From the NCBI GenBank assembly GCA_020832055.1, contig JAFIFL010000002.1, positions 1-55,350 of the forward strand: a DNA stretch of 55,350 nucleotides. The letters run 5' to 3'. The notes under the pieces were generated by a model that was not told where the DNA came from, made no database searches, and worked only from the letters and a program-made list of their open reading frames with translations. The stretch comes from Gammaproteobacteria bacterium (GTDB lineage Bacteria; Pseudomonadota; Gammaproteobacteria; Pseudomonadales; Azotimanducaceae). Positions 28,748 to 38,292 of the stretch are shown piece by piece; within the stretch, counting starts at the first letter, position 1; each line of letters begins with the position of its first letter. Made by a program: the position numbers and the translations under genes.

Positions 28748-30012
28748 CACTCCCAGGGCACGGCGACGCCCGCCCCGGCCTCGCTGACTCCGGACAGTGA
28801 GGGGAGACTGCAGGCGAAGGCATCCGCCGCGAATGCAGGCGCCTCGAAACCTCCGGGGGCATCGAGACTGACCGAAGTGGGATCCGAATTGCCATGGGCA
28901 CACACGACCGGTGCGTCGGTGTCACCGGTAAAGCCGTCCCAGAGCAGCGGCGGCAGATCGCGACCCGTAGCCTCCCGCAGCATGGCCAACGGCTCGGCGT
29001 CAGGAGCATGGCCACTGCGTCCGAAGGCATTGCCGTAAACGTGTATCCGCAGCGGGTAAGGGTCGTAATCCGCATCCTCGAAGGGGCGGCCGGTGATGAG
29101 GTAGCTCATCACGAACACCGCCGCCGTGCCGTGGTCGTCCATGTCGTTGGCAAAGATCTCGACGTCGCGGTTGGCGCTCACCAGGATGCCGGTACCCGCC
29201 GGGACCGTCGCGACGATGTTGCCCTCGGGGGCGAAGTTCGGTGTGTTGTTGCCCACCACCCGGTTGCGGAACACCCGCACCTCGCCACCGCCCTGCATCG
29301 GCAGCCCCGGCAGATCGAACACGAGGATACCGCCGGTATTATGTTGCACGTCGTTGGCATAGACGTCGGCGCGCACGGAGTTCTCGATCTCGATTCCGGC
29401 CACGTTGTAGGAAGCCTGATTGCGGCGGACGATGATGTCGGTCGACTGGCCGACGTAGATGCCCGCATCGGAGGCGCCGATGGCAACGGAATCCTCGATG
29501 AGCACGCCCTCGCACTGCACCGGGTAGAGACCATAGGCGCCGTTCTCGGAACTCGGACCACCGGTCCACTCCGCCCGCAGGTCACGCATGACGATGTTGC
29601 GGCAGCCGCTGACCTTGATGGCATCGCCGCGGGCATTCTCGACGGCGAAACCTTCGAGGGTGACGTCATCGGCGGTCACGAGCAGACCATCCGCACCGCT
29701 GCGCTGATTGTCGAAGGCCAGCACGCTGCGATCCCGGCCTGCACCCCGGATCGTCACCCCGGAGACGCTCAGGGAGAGACCGCGATCCACCTCGAACCGC
29801 CCTTCGGGAATCTCCACCACGCCGCCGGGTTCGACGTCCATCAGGGCCTGCCGCAGGCTGCTCACCGGATCGGCAGGCAGCACCGGTGCCGCGACCTCCT
29901 CGGGTGTGCCGCAGGCCGACAGCACGAGGCAACAGCACAGCAGCAGCCCCCACGCAGGGCGGCGCCCCACCCCCTGCCTGCGCGGGTCGTCCTTCGATCT
30001 CATCGAGCTCAT
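28747..30012 (-). CDS. parallel beta-helix repeat lipoprotein (TIGR03805-like)
   Basis: Lipobox '[15 protein letters not shown]'; '[61 protein letters not shown]', '[41 protein letters not shown]' repeated beta-helix. Confidence 0.82.
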   Translation of the reverse strand: MSSMRSKDDPRRQGVGRRPAWGLLLCCCLVLSACGTPEEVAAPVLPADPVSSLRQALMDVEPGGVVEIPEGRFEVDRGLSLSVSGVTIRGAGRDRSVLAFDNQRSGADGLLVTADDVTLEGFAVENARGDAIKVSGCRNIVMRDLRAEWTGGPSSENGAYGLYPVQCEGVLIEDSVAIGASDAGIYVGQSTDIIVRRNQASYNVAGIEIENSVRADVYANDVQHNTGGILVFDLPGLPMQGGGEVRVFRNRVVGNNTPNFAPEGNIVATVPAGTGILVSANRDVEIFANDMDDHGTAAVFVMSYLITGRPFEDADYDPYPLRIHVYGNAFGRSGHAPDAEPLAMLREATGRDLPPLLWDGFTGDTDAPVVCAHGNSDPTSVSLDAPGGFEAPAFAADAFACSLPSLSGVSEAGAGVAVPWE

Positions 30013-30794
30013 GCGCCCTCCCTCCTCTGCCCGGCAACCGGCGCAGCACCCTGCCAGCTCAGGAAAGCCAGCATCCATTGGCCCACCAGCTCGGGCTGAA
30101 TGGGCACCTGCAGCGACTCCACGCCCCGCTGATAGACCGTCTCACCAAGCAGCTCGCGGCGGAAGGCCATGAGGTCCGCCGAGTAGGGTTTGGCAAACTC
30201 GGGATGGCCCTGAATGGCCAGGATGTGATCCCCAATGGTGAAGGCCGCGTTCGGGCAGAAGTCGTTCTCTGCCAGCAGGGCCGCGCCCTGCGGCAGACGC
30301 ATCACCTGGTCCTTGTGGCTGGACAGCAGCGCGAACTGTTCACTGTGCGGACGCATCCAGCCCGGTGCGGCGATCACCCGGCTGGCGTGCACGCCCACGG
30401 CCCAACCCACGTCAGCGGCGCGGGTTTCGCCGCCGAGGGCCTGGGCAATGAGCTGGTGGCCGAAACAGATGCCGATCAGCTTGTGACGCCGCTGATGCAG
30501 TGCGAGGACGAAGCCGCTGAGTTCCGCGATCCACGGGAGGTCGTCGTAGACCGAATCCCGGGAGCCGGTGATCACGTAGCCATCGCACTCGGCGGGATCC
30601 GCCGGATACTGGCCGTGCTGGACGTCGAAGTCACGGAACACCGGCGTCGGCACGCCAGCCGCCCGCGCAGCACCGAGCAGCAGCTGGCGGAACATGTCCG
30701 GATAATCGCCGTGGCGTTCGACGAATTCCTCCCGGACACGGTCCGTCTGGAGAACGCCGATGTGCAGGGAGCGGGCGTTGGTGTTCAAGGGCAT
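30009..30794 (-). CDS. class I glutamine amidotransferase (GATase-like, type-1)
   Basis: 'LIGICFGHQLIAQALGGE' (nucleophile Cys), 'ILAIQGHPEFAKPYSADLMAFRRELLG' (HxE). Start at ATG 30794; ORF track start 31085 lies inside the upstream gene. Confidence 0.85.
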   Translation of the reverse strand: MPLNTNARSLHIGVLQTDRVREEFVERHGDYPDMFRQLLLGAARAAGVPTPVFRDFDVQHGQYPADPAECDGYVITGSRDSVYDDLPWIAELSGFVLALHQRRHKLIGICFGHQLIAQALGGETRAADVGWAVGVHASRVIAAPGWMRPHSEQFALLSSHKDQVMRLPQGAALLAENDFCPNAAFTIGDHILAIQGHPEFAKPYSADLMAFRRELLGETVYQRGVESLQVPIQPELVGQWMLAFLSWQGAAPVAGQRREGA

Positions 30795-30837
30795 GGGTTC
30801 CCATGGCAGGCCAGGGCGGCGAACCCGGACGAAGATA

Positions 30838-32292
30838 TCAGATGATCTCGAAGTAACGTGCAAGCTGCCAGTCATTGACATGACGCTCGTACTCCCGCGC
30901 CTCCCACTCGCGGGTCGCACAGAAGTGGTCCACGAAGGCATCCCCGAACCAGTCCCGGGCCAGGCGGGAACCCCGCAACAGGACCGCCGCCTCGCGCAGA
31001 TGGGTCGGCAGACGCAGCGCATCCGGGAGCTGATCTTCAATGGCATAGGCATTGCCGGTGACCGGCGCAGCGGGCTCGATGCCATCGACGATGCCCTGAA
31101 CGCCGGCGGCGATCACAGCCGCTGCCGCCAGATAGGGATTGGCGTCGGCACCGCTGGCGCGGAACTCCAGGCGCTGGCTCTGCGCGCTGCCGGGGATGAT
31201 CCGCAGCGCGCAGGTACGGTTTTCCACCCCCCAGGTCGCCGCCGTCGGTGCCCAGGCTCCCGGAACCAGTCGGGTGAACGCATTCACGGTGGGCGCGAAC
31301 AGGGCGGTGAGCTCACGCATATGGGCCTGGACGCCGCCGAGGAAATGACGCTGAGCGTCGGCCATGCGGTGCTCTGCCGAGGGATCGTGAAACAGCGGAG
31401 CGCCATCCGCTGTGCACAATGACACGTGCAGATGACCACTCTGCCCCGGATAGGCCATGGACCACTTGGCCATGAAGGTCGCCATCAGATCGCGTTGCTG
31501 AAAAAAGACCTTGGTGAACGTCTTGAAAAGACTGGCCCGATCCGCCGCTTCCAGGCCATCGGCCACGGCCAGCGCGGCCTCCCAGACTCCGGGGCCGGTC
31601 TCACAATGGAGCCCCTCGATGGGTATGCCGAAGTCGTCCATGTAGCTCATCAGGTCCGTGAACAGCTCGGCCTCGGCGGAGGCACGGAGTACGGAATAGC
31701 CGAAGTTGTCAGGGGTCAGCGGTTCGAGATCCCGAAATCCCTTGTCGCGCAGGGACTTGGGCGTCTCCCGGAAGACGAAGAACTCGTACTCGAAGCCGAG
31801 CCGGGGCCGAAAGCCCAGGCCGGCAGCCCTGGCCAGCACGCTCCGCAACCGCCCCCGCGGACAGGCCGGATGGCGCCGCACGCCCCCGCCACTGTCGCGA
31901 TCGCTATCGGGATCGAATCCCCCCTCAGCCACCACAAAATCCCCAAGCAGAAACGGCGTCCCCTCACCCGGGATCCGGCGTGCACTGCCTGCGTCGAGGC
32001 GAAAACGGGCGTCGGGGAACCCGGTGTGCCAGCCGGTGAGAGTGACGTTGTCGTAGAGCTGGTCGGCGACGTCCCAGCCGAGGACGCAATCACAGAAACC
32101 CGGGTCACTGTCCAGGGTGGCCGCGAACTTTTCGAGGGAGATGTACTTGCCGCGCAGGACACCATCGACGTCCACCAGGCCGAGCTTCACCCGCCGGTCA
32201 CCCGCCTGCTGCCAGCCAGCGAGGGCCACGCCGAGGTCAGCGGCATTGGCGCTGCGCTGCTCGGCGGGAATGCGTTCCGGATCGATGGCCAT
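30838..32292 (-). CDS. glutamine synthetase family protein (gamma-glutamylpolyamine synthetase-like)
   Basis: 'VKLGLVDVDGVLRGKYISLEKF', 'LGFEYEFFVFRETP', 'PGQSGHLHVSLC', 'ENRTCALRIIPG…RLEFRASGADANPYLAAAAVIAAG'. Confidence 0.88.
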   Translation of the reverse strand: MAIDPERIPAEQRSANAADLGVALAGWQQAGDRRVKLGLVDVDGVLRGKYISLEKFAATLDSDPGFCDCVLGWDVADQLYDNVTLTGWHTGFPDARFRLDAGSARRIPGEGTPFLLGDFVVAEGGFDPDSDRDSGGGVRRHPACPRGRLRSVLARAAGLGFRPRLGFEYEFFVFRETPKSLRDKGFRDLEPLTPDNFGYSVLRASAEAELFTDLMSYMDDFGIPIEGLHCETGPGVWEAALAVADGLEAADRASLFKTFTKVFFQQRDLMATFMAKWSMAYPGQSGHLHVSLCTADGAPLFHDPSAEHRMADAQRHFLGGVQAHMRELTALFAPTVNAFTRLVPGAWAPTAATWGVENRTCALRIIPGSAQSQRLEFRASGADANPYLAAAAVIAAGVQGIVDGIEPAAPVTGNAYAIEDQLPDALRLPTHLREAAVLLRGSRLARDWFGDAFVDHFCATREWEAREYERHVNDWQLARYFEII

Positions 32293-32356
32293 GCTCCATC
32301 CTGTCTGCTGCTGGCGCGCCGGTTCGGCGACGCACCGGGTCAACTTTCGATCTGAG

Positions 32357-32391
32357 TTGTCCACGATATCTGTGGATAACTCTCTGGATAA
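32357..32391. promoter_or_regulatory. cluster of DnaA-box-like 9-mers
   Basis: TTGTCCACG (32357-32365), TGTGGATAA (32371-32379, perfect reverse complement of TTATCCACA), TCTGGATAA (32383-32391, one mismatch); ~50 bp away is an AT-rich stretch (32440-32500). Confidence 0.4.
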
Positions 32392-32682
32392 CTCCTGCCA
32401 GCTGCCGCCGAGGTCAGGTACCGCCTGGAGCGACATGAACTGGTCATTTCTCAATCAAAGCCAACAAAATATTTAAAATCAATGAGTTAAAGAAACCTCG
32501 TGACCCTCTGCCTGAAGGAAACGCCACATCTTCAAGTCCTTGCGGAAACCTCTTCGGTGTGTGAATAACTTTGCCGACACCGTCGTGAGTACCCACTCAC
32601 CGCAGGGGGTTGGGGCCACGGCAGCTTCAGTGTCCGCCCCTGCATTATCTCGCGCCTCATGGAGGTTGTTGTATCGCGACGG

Positions 32683-34113
32683 TCAGCGCGGTGTCCGCAC
32701 CACCATCAAGCGGATCTCCGTCATGTCCTCGATGGCAAAGCGGATGCCCTCACGCCCGAGACCGCTCTCCTTGACGCCACCATAGGGCATGTTGTCCACG
32801 CGGTAGGAGGGTACGTCGCCGATGACCACGCCGCCCACCTCCAGACGATCCCAGGCCAGTTGCGCCTTGTACAGGTCACGGGTGAACACCCCGGCCTGCA
32901 GTCCGAACTGGCTGTCGTTGACCATGTCGAGGGCCTGCTCGAAGTCGGCGAAGCGGAACAGGTTGGCCACGGGCCCGAACGCCTCCTCGCAGTTGACGTC
33001 CGCATCGGACGGCACATTCTCGAGCAGGGTGGCGTCGAGCATGGCGCCATCGCGCTCGCCGCCGCAAAGCAGGGTGGCACCGGCGGCCACGGCCTGCTGC
33101 ACCCAACCCTGCAGTCGCTGCGCCTCCTTCTCCGAGATCATCGGTCCGATGAAGGTGCCGCGATCCTTGGGGTCACCCTTCTTCAGCTGCTTCGTGGCCG
33201 CCACCAGCCGGTCACGGAAATCCTCATAGATCGCTTCATGCACCATGATCCGCTGCACGCCGATGCAGCTCTGGCCGGACTGATAGAACGCACCGAAGAT
33301 GATGCGGTCCACGGCATCCTCGAGGTCGGCGTCCTCGTCCACGATCACCGCTGCGTTGCCGCCAAGCTCCAGCACCACCGGCTTCTTGCCGGCCTTGGCC
33401 TTCAGCTCCCAGCCGACGCCGGGCGAGCCGGTGAAGGACAGGAGCTTGAGCCGTTCGTCCGTGGTGAACAGGTCCGCTCCTTCACGCCGGCAGGGCAGAA
33501 TCGAGAACGCCCCCTTGGGCAGATCGGTTTCCGCAAGCACCTCGCCGATGATCAGGGCACCGATGGGCGTCAGGCTCGCCGGCTTGAGCACGAACGGGCA
33601 ACCCGCCGCCAATGCCGGTGCCACCTTGTGGGCGGCGAGATTGAGCGGGAAGTTGAACGGGCTGATGAAGGAGCAAGGGCCGATGGGCACGCGCTTGAAG
33701 TAGCCCCGGTAGCCGTGAGCCCGCGGTGAGATGTCCAGGGGCAGTACCTCGCCGCCGATACGTACGCTTTCCTCGGCCGCGATCACGAAGGTATCGATGA
33801 GCCGGGTCACCTCACCTTCGGCATCCCGGATGGGCTTGCCCGCCTCGATACACAGGCTCATGGCCAGTTCGTCAAAGCGCTCGCGGAAGCGCCGCACGCA
33901 GTGCTCGATGACCGCCTTGCGCGCATAGGCCGGCAGCTCGGCCATGGGCCGCGCTGCATCCACGCAGGCGGTAATGGCCCGATCAATGTCATCAGCCGAA
34001 GCCATCGCCACCCGAGTGGCCACCCTACCGGTGTACTTGTCCATCACCTCGAGGTCCGCGTTCGGTGCCTCAGGCTCGTTCGCCAGATAGAAGGGATAGC
34101 TGTTCTCGAGCAT
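32683..34113 (-). CDS. NAD(P)-dependent aldehyde dehydrogenase family protein
   Basis: 'PIGPCSFISPFNFPLNLAAHKVAPALAAGCPFVLKPASLTP', 'VLELGGNAAVIVDEDAD', 'FYQSGQSCIGVQRIMV'. Confidence 0.92.
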   Translation of the reverse strand: MLENSYPFYLANEPEAPNADLEVMDKYTGRVATRVAMASADDIDRAITACVDAARPMAELPAYARKAVIEHCVRRFRERFDELAMSLCIEAGKPIRDAEGEVTRLIDTFVIAAEESVRIGGEVLPLDISPRAHGYRGYFKRVPIGPCSFISPFNFPLNLAAHKVAPALAAGCPFVLKPASLTPIGALIIGEVLAETDLPKGAFSILPCRREGADLFTTDERLKLLSFTGSPGVGWELKAKAGKKPVVLELGGNAAVIVDEDADLEDAVDRIIFGAFYQSGQSCIGVQRIMVHEAIYEDFRDRLVAATKQLKKGDPKDRGTFIGPMISEKEAQRLQGWVQQAVAAGATLLCGGERDGAMLDATLLENVPSDADVNCEEAFGPVANLFRFADFEQALDMVNDSQFGLQAGVFTRDLYKAQLAWDRLEVGGVVIGDVPSYRVDNMPYGGVKESGLGREGIRFAIEDMTEIRLMVVRTPR

Positions 34114-34168
34114 GAGAGGTCTCCTCGGCGCCGGGCTCACTCGCTGAATCCTTCAGGATCCGGCAGGG

Positions 34169-35821
34169 CTAGATCGGGCATTGAATGTTGCCCAGGCGCT
34201 GGGTGAGCAGGGCATTCTCCCGATAGTCTATGGGCACGACCACCAGACTCGGGCCGGGCTCGGCGAACGATGCTGCAAGCGTTTCGGCCACGTCCCGGCT
34301 GCGGGTGACATGATGGCCGTTCCAGCCGAAGGCATCCGCCAGCTTCATCCAGTCCGGGTTGCCGAAATCCAGGTCCGTGTGACGGCCGAAGTGGTTGTGC
34401 TGCTTCCACTTGATCAACCCATAGCCATGGTCCTCCCAGACCATGACCGTGAAGTTGAGGTTCAGGCGGCGAGCCGTCTCCATCTCCTGCACATTCATCA
34501 GGAAGCCAGCATCGCCGCAGATGGCGAGAATGCGGCGGTCCGGATGCACCAGCGCTGCAGCCACCGCACCGGGCAGCGCAAAGCCCATGGAGCAGAAGCC
34601 GTTGGGGATGAGGCAGGTGTTCGGCTCGTGGCACTGGTAGTGGCGGGCGACCCACATCTTGTGGGCACCGACATCGGATAGCAGCACGTCATTGGGCCCC
34701 ATCACCTGACGCGCATCCCACAGCACTTTCTGGGGCCGAATCAGGCCGTCGGTGTCGTCGTCTTTGTACTGTTCGAGTTCCAGCTTCATGTCACGCCGGG
34801 CCGCGGCCTGATTCGGCAGATCGAACTTCAGCCCTCCCATGGCATCGACGCGCTCGTTGAGCATCCACAGCGCATGGGCCAGATCGCCGACCACCTCCAC
34901 CTCCGGATGGTAGTGCTCGTCGATCTCAGCCGGCAGGAAGTCGAGGTGGACGATGCGCTTGTCCTTCTGGTCGTTCCACAGCATCGGGTGGTACTCGACC
35001 ATGTCGTAGCCGAGCGTGACCACCACGTCCGCCGCGTCGATGGCGCAGGAGACGACGTCCTTGGCCTGCAGACCCACGGTATAGAGGCAGTAGGGGGCAT
35101 CCATGTCGACGCAGCCCTTGGCCATGAAGGTGCTCGCCACGCCGATGCCCGTCTTCTCGCAGAAGATCCGCAGCTGCTTGGCGGCCCGCTTGCGAATGGC
35201 ACCATTGCCCGCGAGGATCACCGGCCGTTTGGCGTTCTTGATCAGGTCGAAAGCGAGATTGACGATCTTGTCGGCCGGAACCGGACGACGGAACCGGCGC
35301 GGAATCATGGGGGTTGCCGTGGTGTCGAGTTCGGCGATGTCCTCGGGCAGTTCGATGTGCGTCGCGCCCGGCTTCTCCGTTCGCGACAGGCGCACAGCCT
35401 TGCGGACGATCTCGGGGATGTTGTTCGGATGGATGACCTGCACCGCCCACTTGGTGACCGGTTCGAACATGTGCACCACATCCATGACCTGGTGCGATTC
35501 CTTGTGCAGCCGCGTCGAAGCCCCCTGCCCGGTGAGCACCAGCATCGGTGCGCGGTCCATGTTGGCGTCAGCGACTCCGGTGATGAGATTGGTCGCGCCC
35601 GGACCGAGGGTGCCCAGACACCCCGCCGGCTCGCCGGTGAGACGGCCGTAGATCTCCGCCATGAAGGCGGCGCCCTGCTCGTGACGACACAGCACGAAAC
35701 GGATCTTGTCCGAGGCCTCCAGGGACATCATGAAATCCGCATTTTCCTCTCCGGGCACGCCGAAGATGTACTCGATCCCTTCTTCCTCCAAGCACTTCAC
35801 GAACAGGTCTGATGCCTTCAT
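34169..35821 (-). CDS. acetolactate synthase large subunit-like ThDP-dependent enzyme
   Basis: 'MKASDLFVKCLEEEGIEYIFGVPGEENADFMMSL', 'EQGAAFMAEIYGRLTGEPAGCLGTLGPGATNLITGVADANMDRAPMLVLTGQ', ThDP motif 'ICGDAGFLMNVQEMETARRLNLNFTVMVWED'. Confidence 0.88.
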   Translation of the reverse strand: MKASDLFVKCLEEEGIEYIFGVPGEENADFMMSLEASDKIRFVLCRHEQGAAFMAEIYGRLTGEPAGCLGTLGPGATNLITGVADANMDRAPMLVLTGQGASTRLHKESHQVMDVVHMFEPVTKWAVQVIHPNNIPEIVRKAVRLSRTEKPGATHIELPEDIAELDTTATPMIPRRFRRPVPADKIVNLAFDLIKNAKRPVILAGNGAIRKRAAKQLRIFCEKTGIGVASTFMAKGCVDMDAPYCLYTVGLQAKDVVSCAIDAADVVVTLGYDMVEYHPMLWNDQKDKRIVHLDFLPAEIDEHYHPEVEVVGDLAHALWMLNERVDAMGGLKFDLPNQAAARRDMKLELEQYKDDDTDGLIRPQKVLWDARQVMGPNDVLLSDVGAHKMWVARHYQCHEPNTCLIPNGFCSMGFALPGAVAAALVHPDRRILAICGDAGFLMNVQEMETARRLNLNFTVMVWEDHGYGLIKWKQHNHFGRHTDLDFGNPDWMKLADAFGWNGHHVTRSRDVAETLAASFAEPGPSLVVVPIDYRENALLTQRLGNIQCPI

Positions 35822-36064
35822 GACTCCGTCTCCCGGAACGCTGTGCATCTGTACGCGCATCTGGACCCGGGTCTGAGCGATGTCTGGGCAAGCCCGAATG
35901 TCGTTCAGAGCAGAGCCTCGGCCTGCCTGCCGGACTGGCTCCAACGAGAAGTCTGCGCCGCGTTGTCGGGAGCCGGAGAGGCAAACTCCATCGAGTCTAC
36001 GCCCGGCAGACAGCGAGCGCTACGAAGCACAAGCGGTGTCCTCGACGCGGCTCGCGGGCCCCGT

Positions 36065-36478
36065 TCAGGAGAGGGTGAACAGGACAATGACGCCGAGAAC
36101 GAGAAGCACAGCACCTGCAATCAACGCCACACGCGGGAGGGACGACGCATCCATGGGCCGGGCGGCCTCGATGGGGGCGTCGGGATTGACCTCGGTATCG
36201 TCGCCTTCAGCGCCAGTCCTGTCGCCGACTGCCGTGATGTCGTGATCCTCGGCATCATGCGGGGACGCCGTGGTGTCGGCAGCGTCCGGGGCGCCGTTGG
36301 CGAATTCGCCATTGAGCATGCCTTCAATGGTGAGCGCACGAATCGTTCGATAGTCGTCAATGCTCACTTCGCCGGCCGCCCAACTGCGGGCAAGGGCCCG
36401 TACGTGAGCGCTCTGCTCGCTGAGCGTCAGCACGTGCACGCGGGTCCCGCCACGCTTGTTTGAAGGCGCATCAGCCAT
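36065..36478 (-). CDS. hypothetical C-terminally anchored (tail-anchored) membrane protein
   Basis: MADAPSNKRGGTRVHVLTLSEQ…acidic linker…'LPRVALIAGAVLLVLGVIVLFTLS' ends in one TM; starts 2 nt after the PP2C stop. Confidence 0.7.
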   Translation of the reverse strand: MADAPSNKRGGTRVHVLTLSEQSAHVRALARSWAAGEVSIDDYRTIRALTIEGMLNGEFANGAPDAADTTASPHDAEDHDITAVGDRTGAEGDDTEVNPDAPIEAARPMDASSLPRVALIAGAVLLVLGVIVLFTLS

Positions 36479-36480
36479 CG

Positions 36481-37212
36481 TCACGCCTCCTCGCATGCGG
36501 CAACGATAATGCTCACATTGTCCCGCGCGCCCCGCTCGAGTGCGACGCCGAGCAGGGTCTGGACCCGCTCGTGTATGGGATCTTCTCCGAGCAGGATGTC
36601 GCGCATTTCGTCTCGCTCGACCTCACGGTAGAGCCCATCGCTGCAGAGCAGGTAAACATCACCCGGTTCGATGTCGAACAGGATGCAGTCGAGACACAGG
36701 TCCGGCTGGCCGCCGACCGCGCGGGTAATGACGCTGGAATCCGGGTGGTCGTCGGCCTCTTCAGGAGTGAGGACGCCGCGCTCCACGAGTTCCTCGAGCG
36801 GATCGTGGTCGCGGGAGATCTGGGTAAAGATACCGTCCCGCAGCTGATAGAGACGGGAATCGCCTGCCCACATGCAGACCCCGACCCGATCCGAAGTCAG
36901 CATGGCGACCACGGTACAGCCCATGGTCTTGCCGCCGAAGTTCTCGTCGGCATGGCTGCGAATGTCCTTGTTGATCCGGATCAGGGCATCGTCGACGCGG
37001 TCGACGAACTCCGGGAAGCTTCCCCCGGTGTCGAGCTCGCCGAGGGTTTCCGTGAGCATGCGGCTCGCAACGTCGCCGGCCGCATGGCCTCCCATGCCAT
37101 CCGCGACCACCCACATGCACGCCTTCGGACGCGCCAGGATCGCATCCTCGTTATGGGCGCGGCGCTTTCCGGTATCGGTCAGACCGGCCGATTCCCACGT
37201 GAGCTCAGCCAC
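36481..37212 (-). CDS. PP2C-family Ser/Thr protein phosphatase
   Basis: 'AGLTDTGKRRAHNEDAILARPKACMWVVADGMGGHAAGDVAS', 'VCMWAGDSRLYQLRDG', 'LLCSDGLYREV', 'ALERGARDNVSIIVA' canonical PP2C motifs. Confidence 0.92.
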   Translation of the reverse strand: MAELTWESAGLTDTGKRRAHNEDAILARPKACMWVVADGMGGHAAGDVASRMLTETLGELDTGGSFPEFVDRVDDALIRINKDIRSHADENFGGKTMGCTVVAMLTSDRVGVCMWAGDSRLYQLRDGIFTQISRDHDPLEELVERGVLTPEEADDHPDSSVITRAVGGQPDLCLDCILFDIEPGDVYLLCSDGLYREVERDEMRDILLGEDPIHERVQTLLGVALERGARDNVSIIVAACEEA

Positions 37213-37309
37213 GCCTCGCTCCCGGCAGCTCAGCCGTCACGGCCGAAGTTCCTTCATCAACTCGCCCATACTGTCTTCCCCGCTTCCCGTCCTCCGGCCC
37301 GATATCGAC

Positions 37310-38200
37310 TCAGGGACAAGTGAAGTGCACCAGATGCTGATTGGCTTCAGACACGTCTTCCCCAAGACCAATGCAACCACTGCCCCATATCAGCAGCTCC
37401 TCCCGGCGCAGGTAGACATTCTCGCCGTCCGCCGTCCGCACGAATGTGCCATTCGTGCTCTGATCGACGACAACGAATTTGCCGCGCCGCGACTCGAAGC
37501 GGCAATGCACCCTGGACGCCAGCGGTGCCGGGATGACCATGTCCGCCTGGGATCCCCGCCCCAGGGTGATTACGGGTCGCTCGACGCTCCCGACTTTCAC
37601 TTCCTGACCCTCATAGCGCAGGATCAGCAGACCTTGTTCACCGGCAGGCCTGACTGCCGACGGCACATTCATGGTCGTGACGTCGTCGGCCTCCCAGAGA
37701 ATTTCGCAGATGCGCAATTCGACCGACTTGCCTTTGACCGTCGTGCGATCGAACTCCCGGGCCATGTCAGCCAGCTCGGTATCGAGCAGGGCCACCGTAT
37801 CGCCCGTCGTGATCACCTGGGTCGCCTTGGCGATTCCCGCCATGCGGGCCGCGACATTCACGGCGTCGCCGAAGACGTCCCCGTCATCGAGAATCGCCGG
37901 TCCGTGATGCAACCCCGCGCGCAATGCGATGCGGTGGCCGGCGTACTGCCGCCCGGATTCGTTCTCTTCCTGGATCTCGCAGGCGGCCCGGACGGCCTGA
38001 TTCGCGTCATCGAAGCGAACCATGATTTCGTCGCCGATGGTCTTGACCAGGGTGCCGCCGTGCTGCTCCACGATCTCCAGCATGAATGCAATGCATTCTC
38101 CGATGACCTGCTGGGCACGCTGATCGCCCAGCGTTTCGTACAGACGCGTACTACCGCAGACATCGGCGAAGAGAATCGACGTGTTGACATTCTCCGCCAT
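37310..38200 (-). CDS. class III adenylate/guanylate cyclase with C-terminal FHA domain
   Basis: Cyclase 'TSILFADVCGSTRLYETLGD…GGTLVKTIGDEIMVRF…DDGDVFGDAVNVAARMAG'; FHA 'ITLGRGSQADMVIPAPLASRVHCRFESRRGKFVVVDQSTNGTFV'. Confidence 0.92.
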   Translation of the reverse strand: MAENVNTSILFADVCGSTRLYETLGDQRAQQVIGECIAFMLEIVEQHGGTLVKTIGDEIMVRFDDANQAVRAACEIQEENESGRQYAGHRIALRAGLHHGPAILDDGDVFGDAVNVAARMAGIAKATQVITTGDTVALLDTELADMAREFDRTTVKGKSVELRICEILWEADDVTTMNVPSAVRPAGEQGLLILRYEGQEVKVGSVERPVITLGRGSQADMVIPAPLASRVHCRFESRRGKFVVVDQSTNGTFVRTADGENVYLRREELLIWGSGCIGLGEDVSEANQHLVHFTCP

Positions 38201-38292
38201 CGTTGAGCAGCTTCCTTCTCGAGTTCTTTCAGGAGATTACCTGACTGCAGCGACCGGCGCGAGTCTCCTGCCATCGCCGTTCCGGCACGACC

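Noticed and set aside
32340-32510. Chromosomal or plasmid replication origin
   Set aside because: DnaA-like boxes and AT-rich DNA are present, but no dnaA, dnaN, gidA, rep or par genes in the window; only three boxes.
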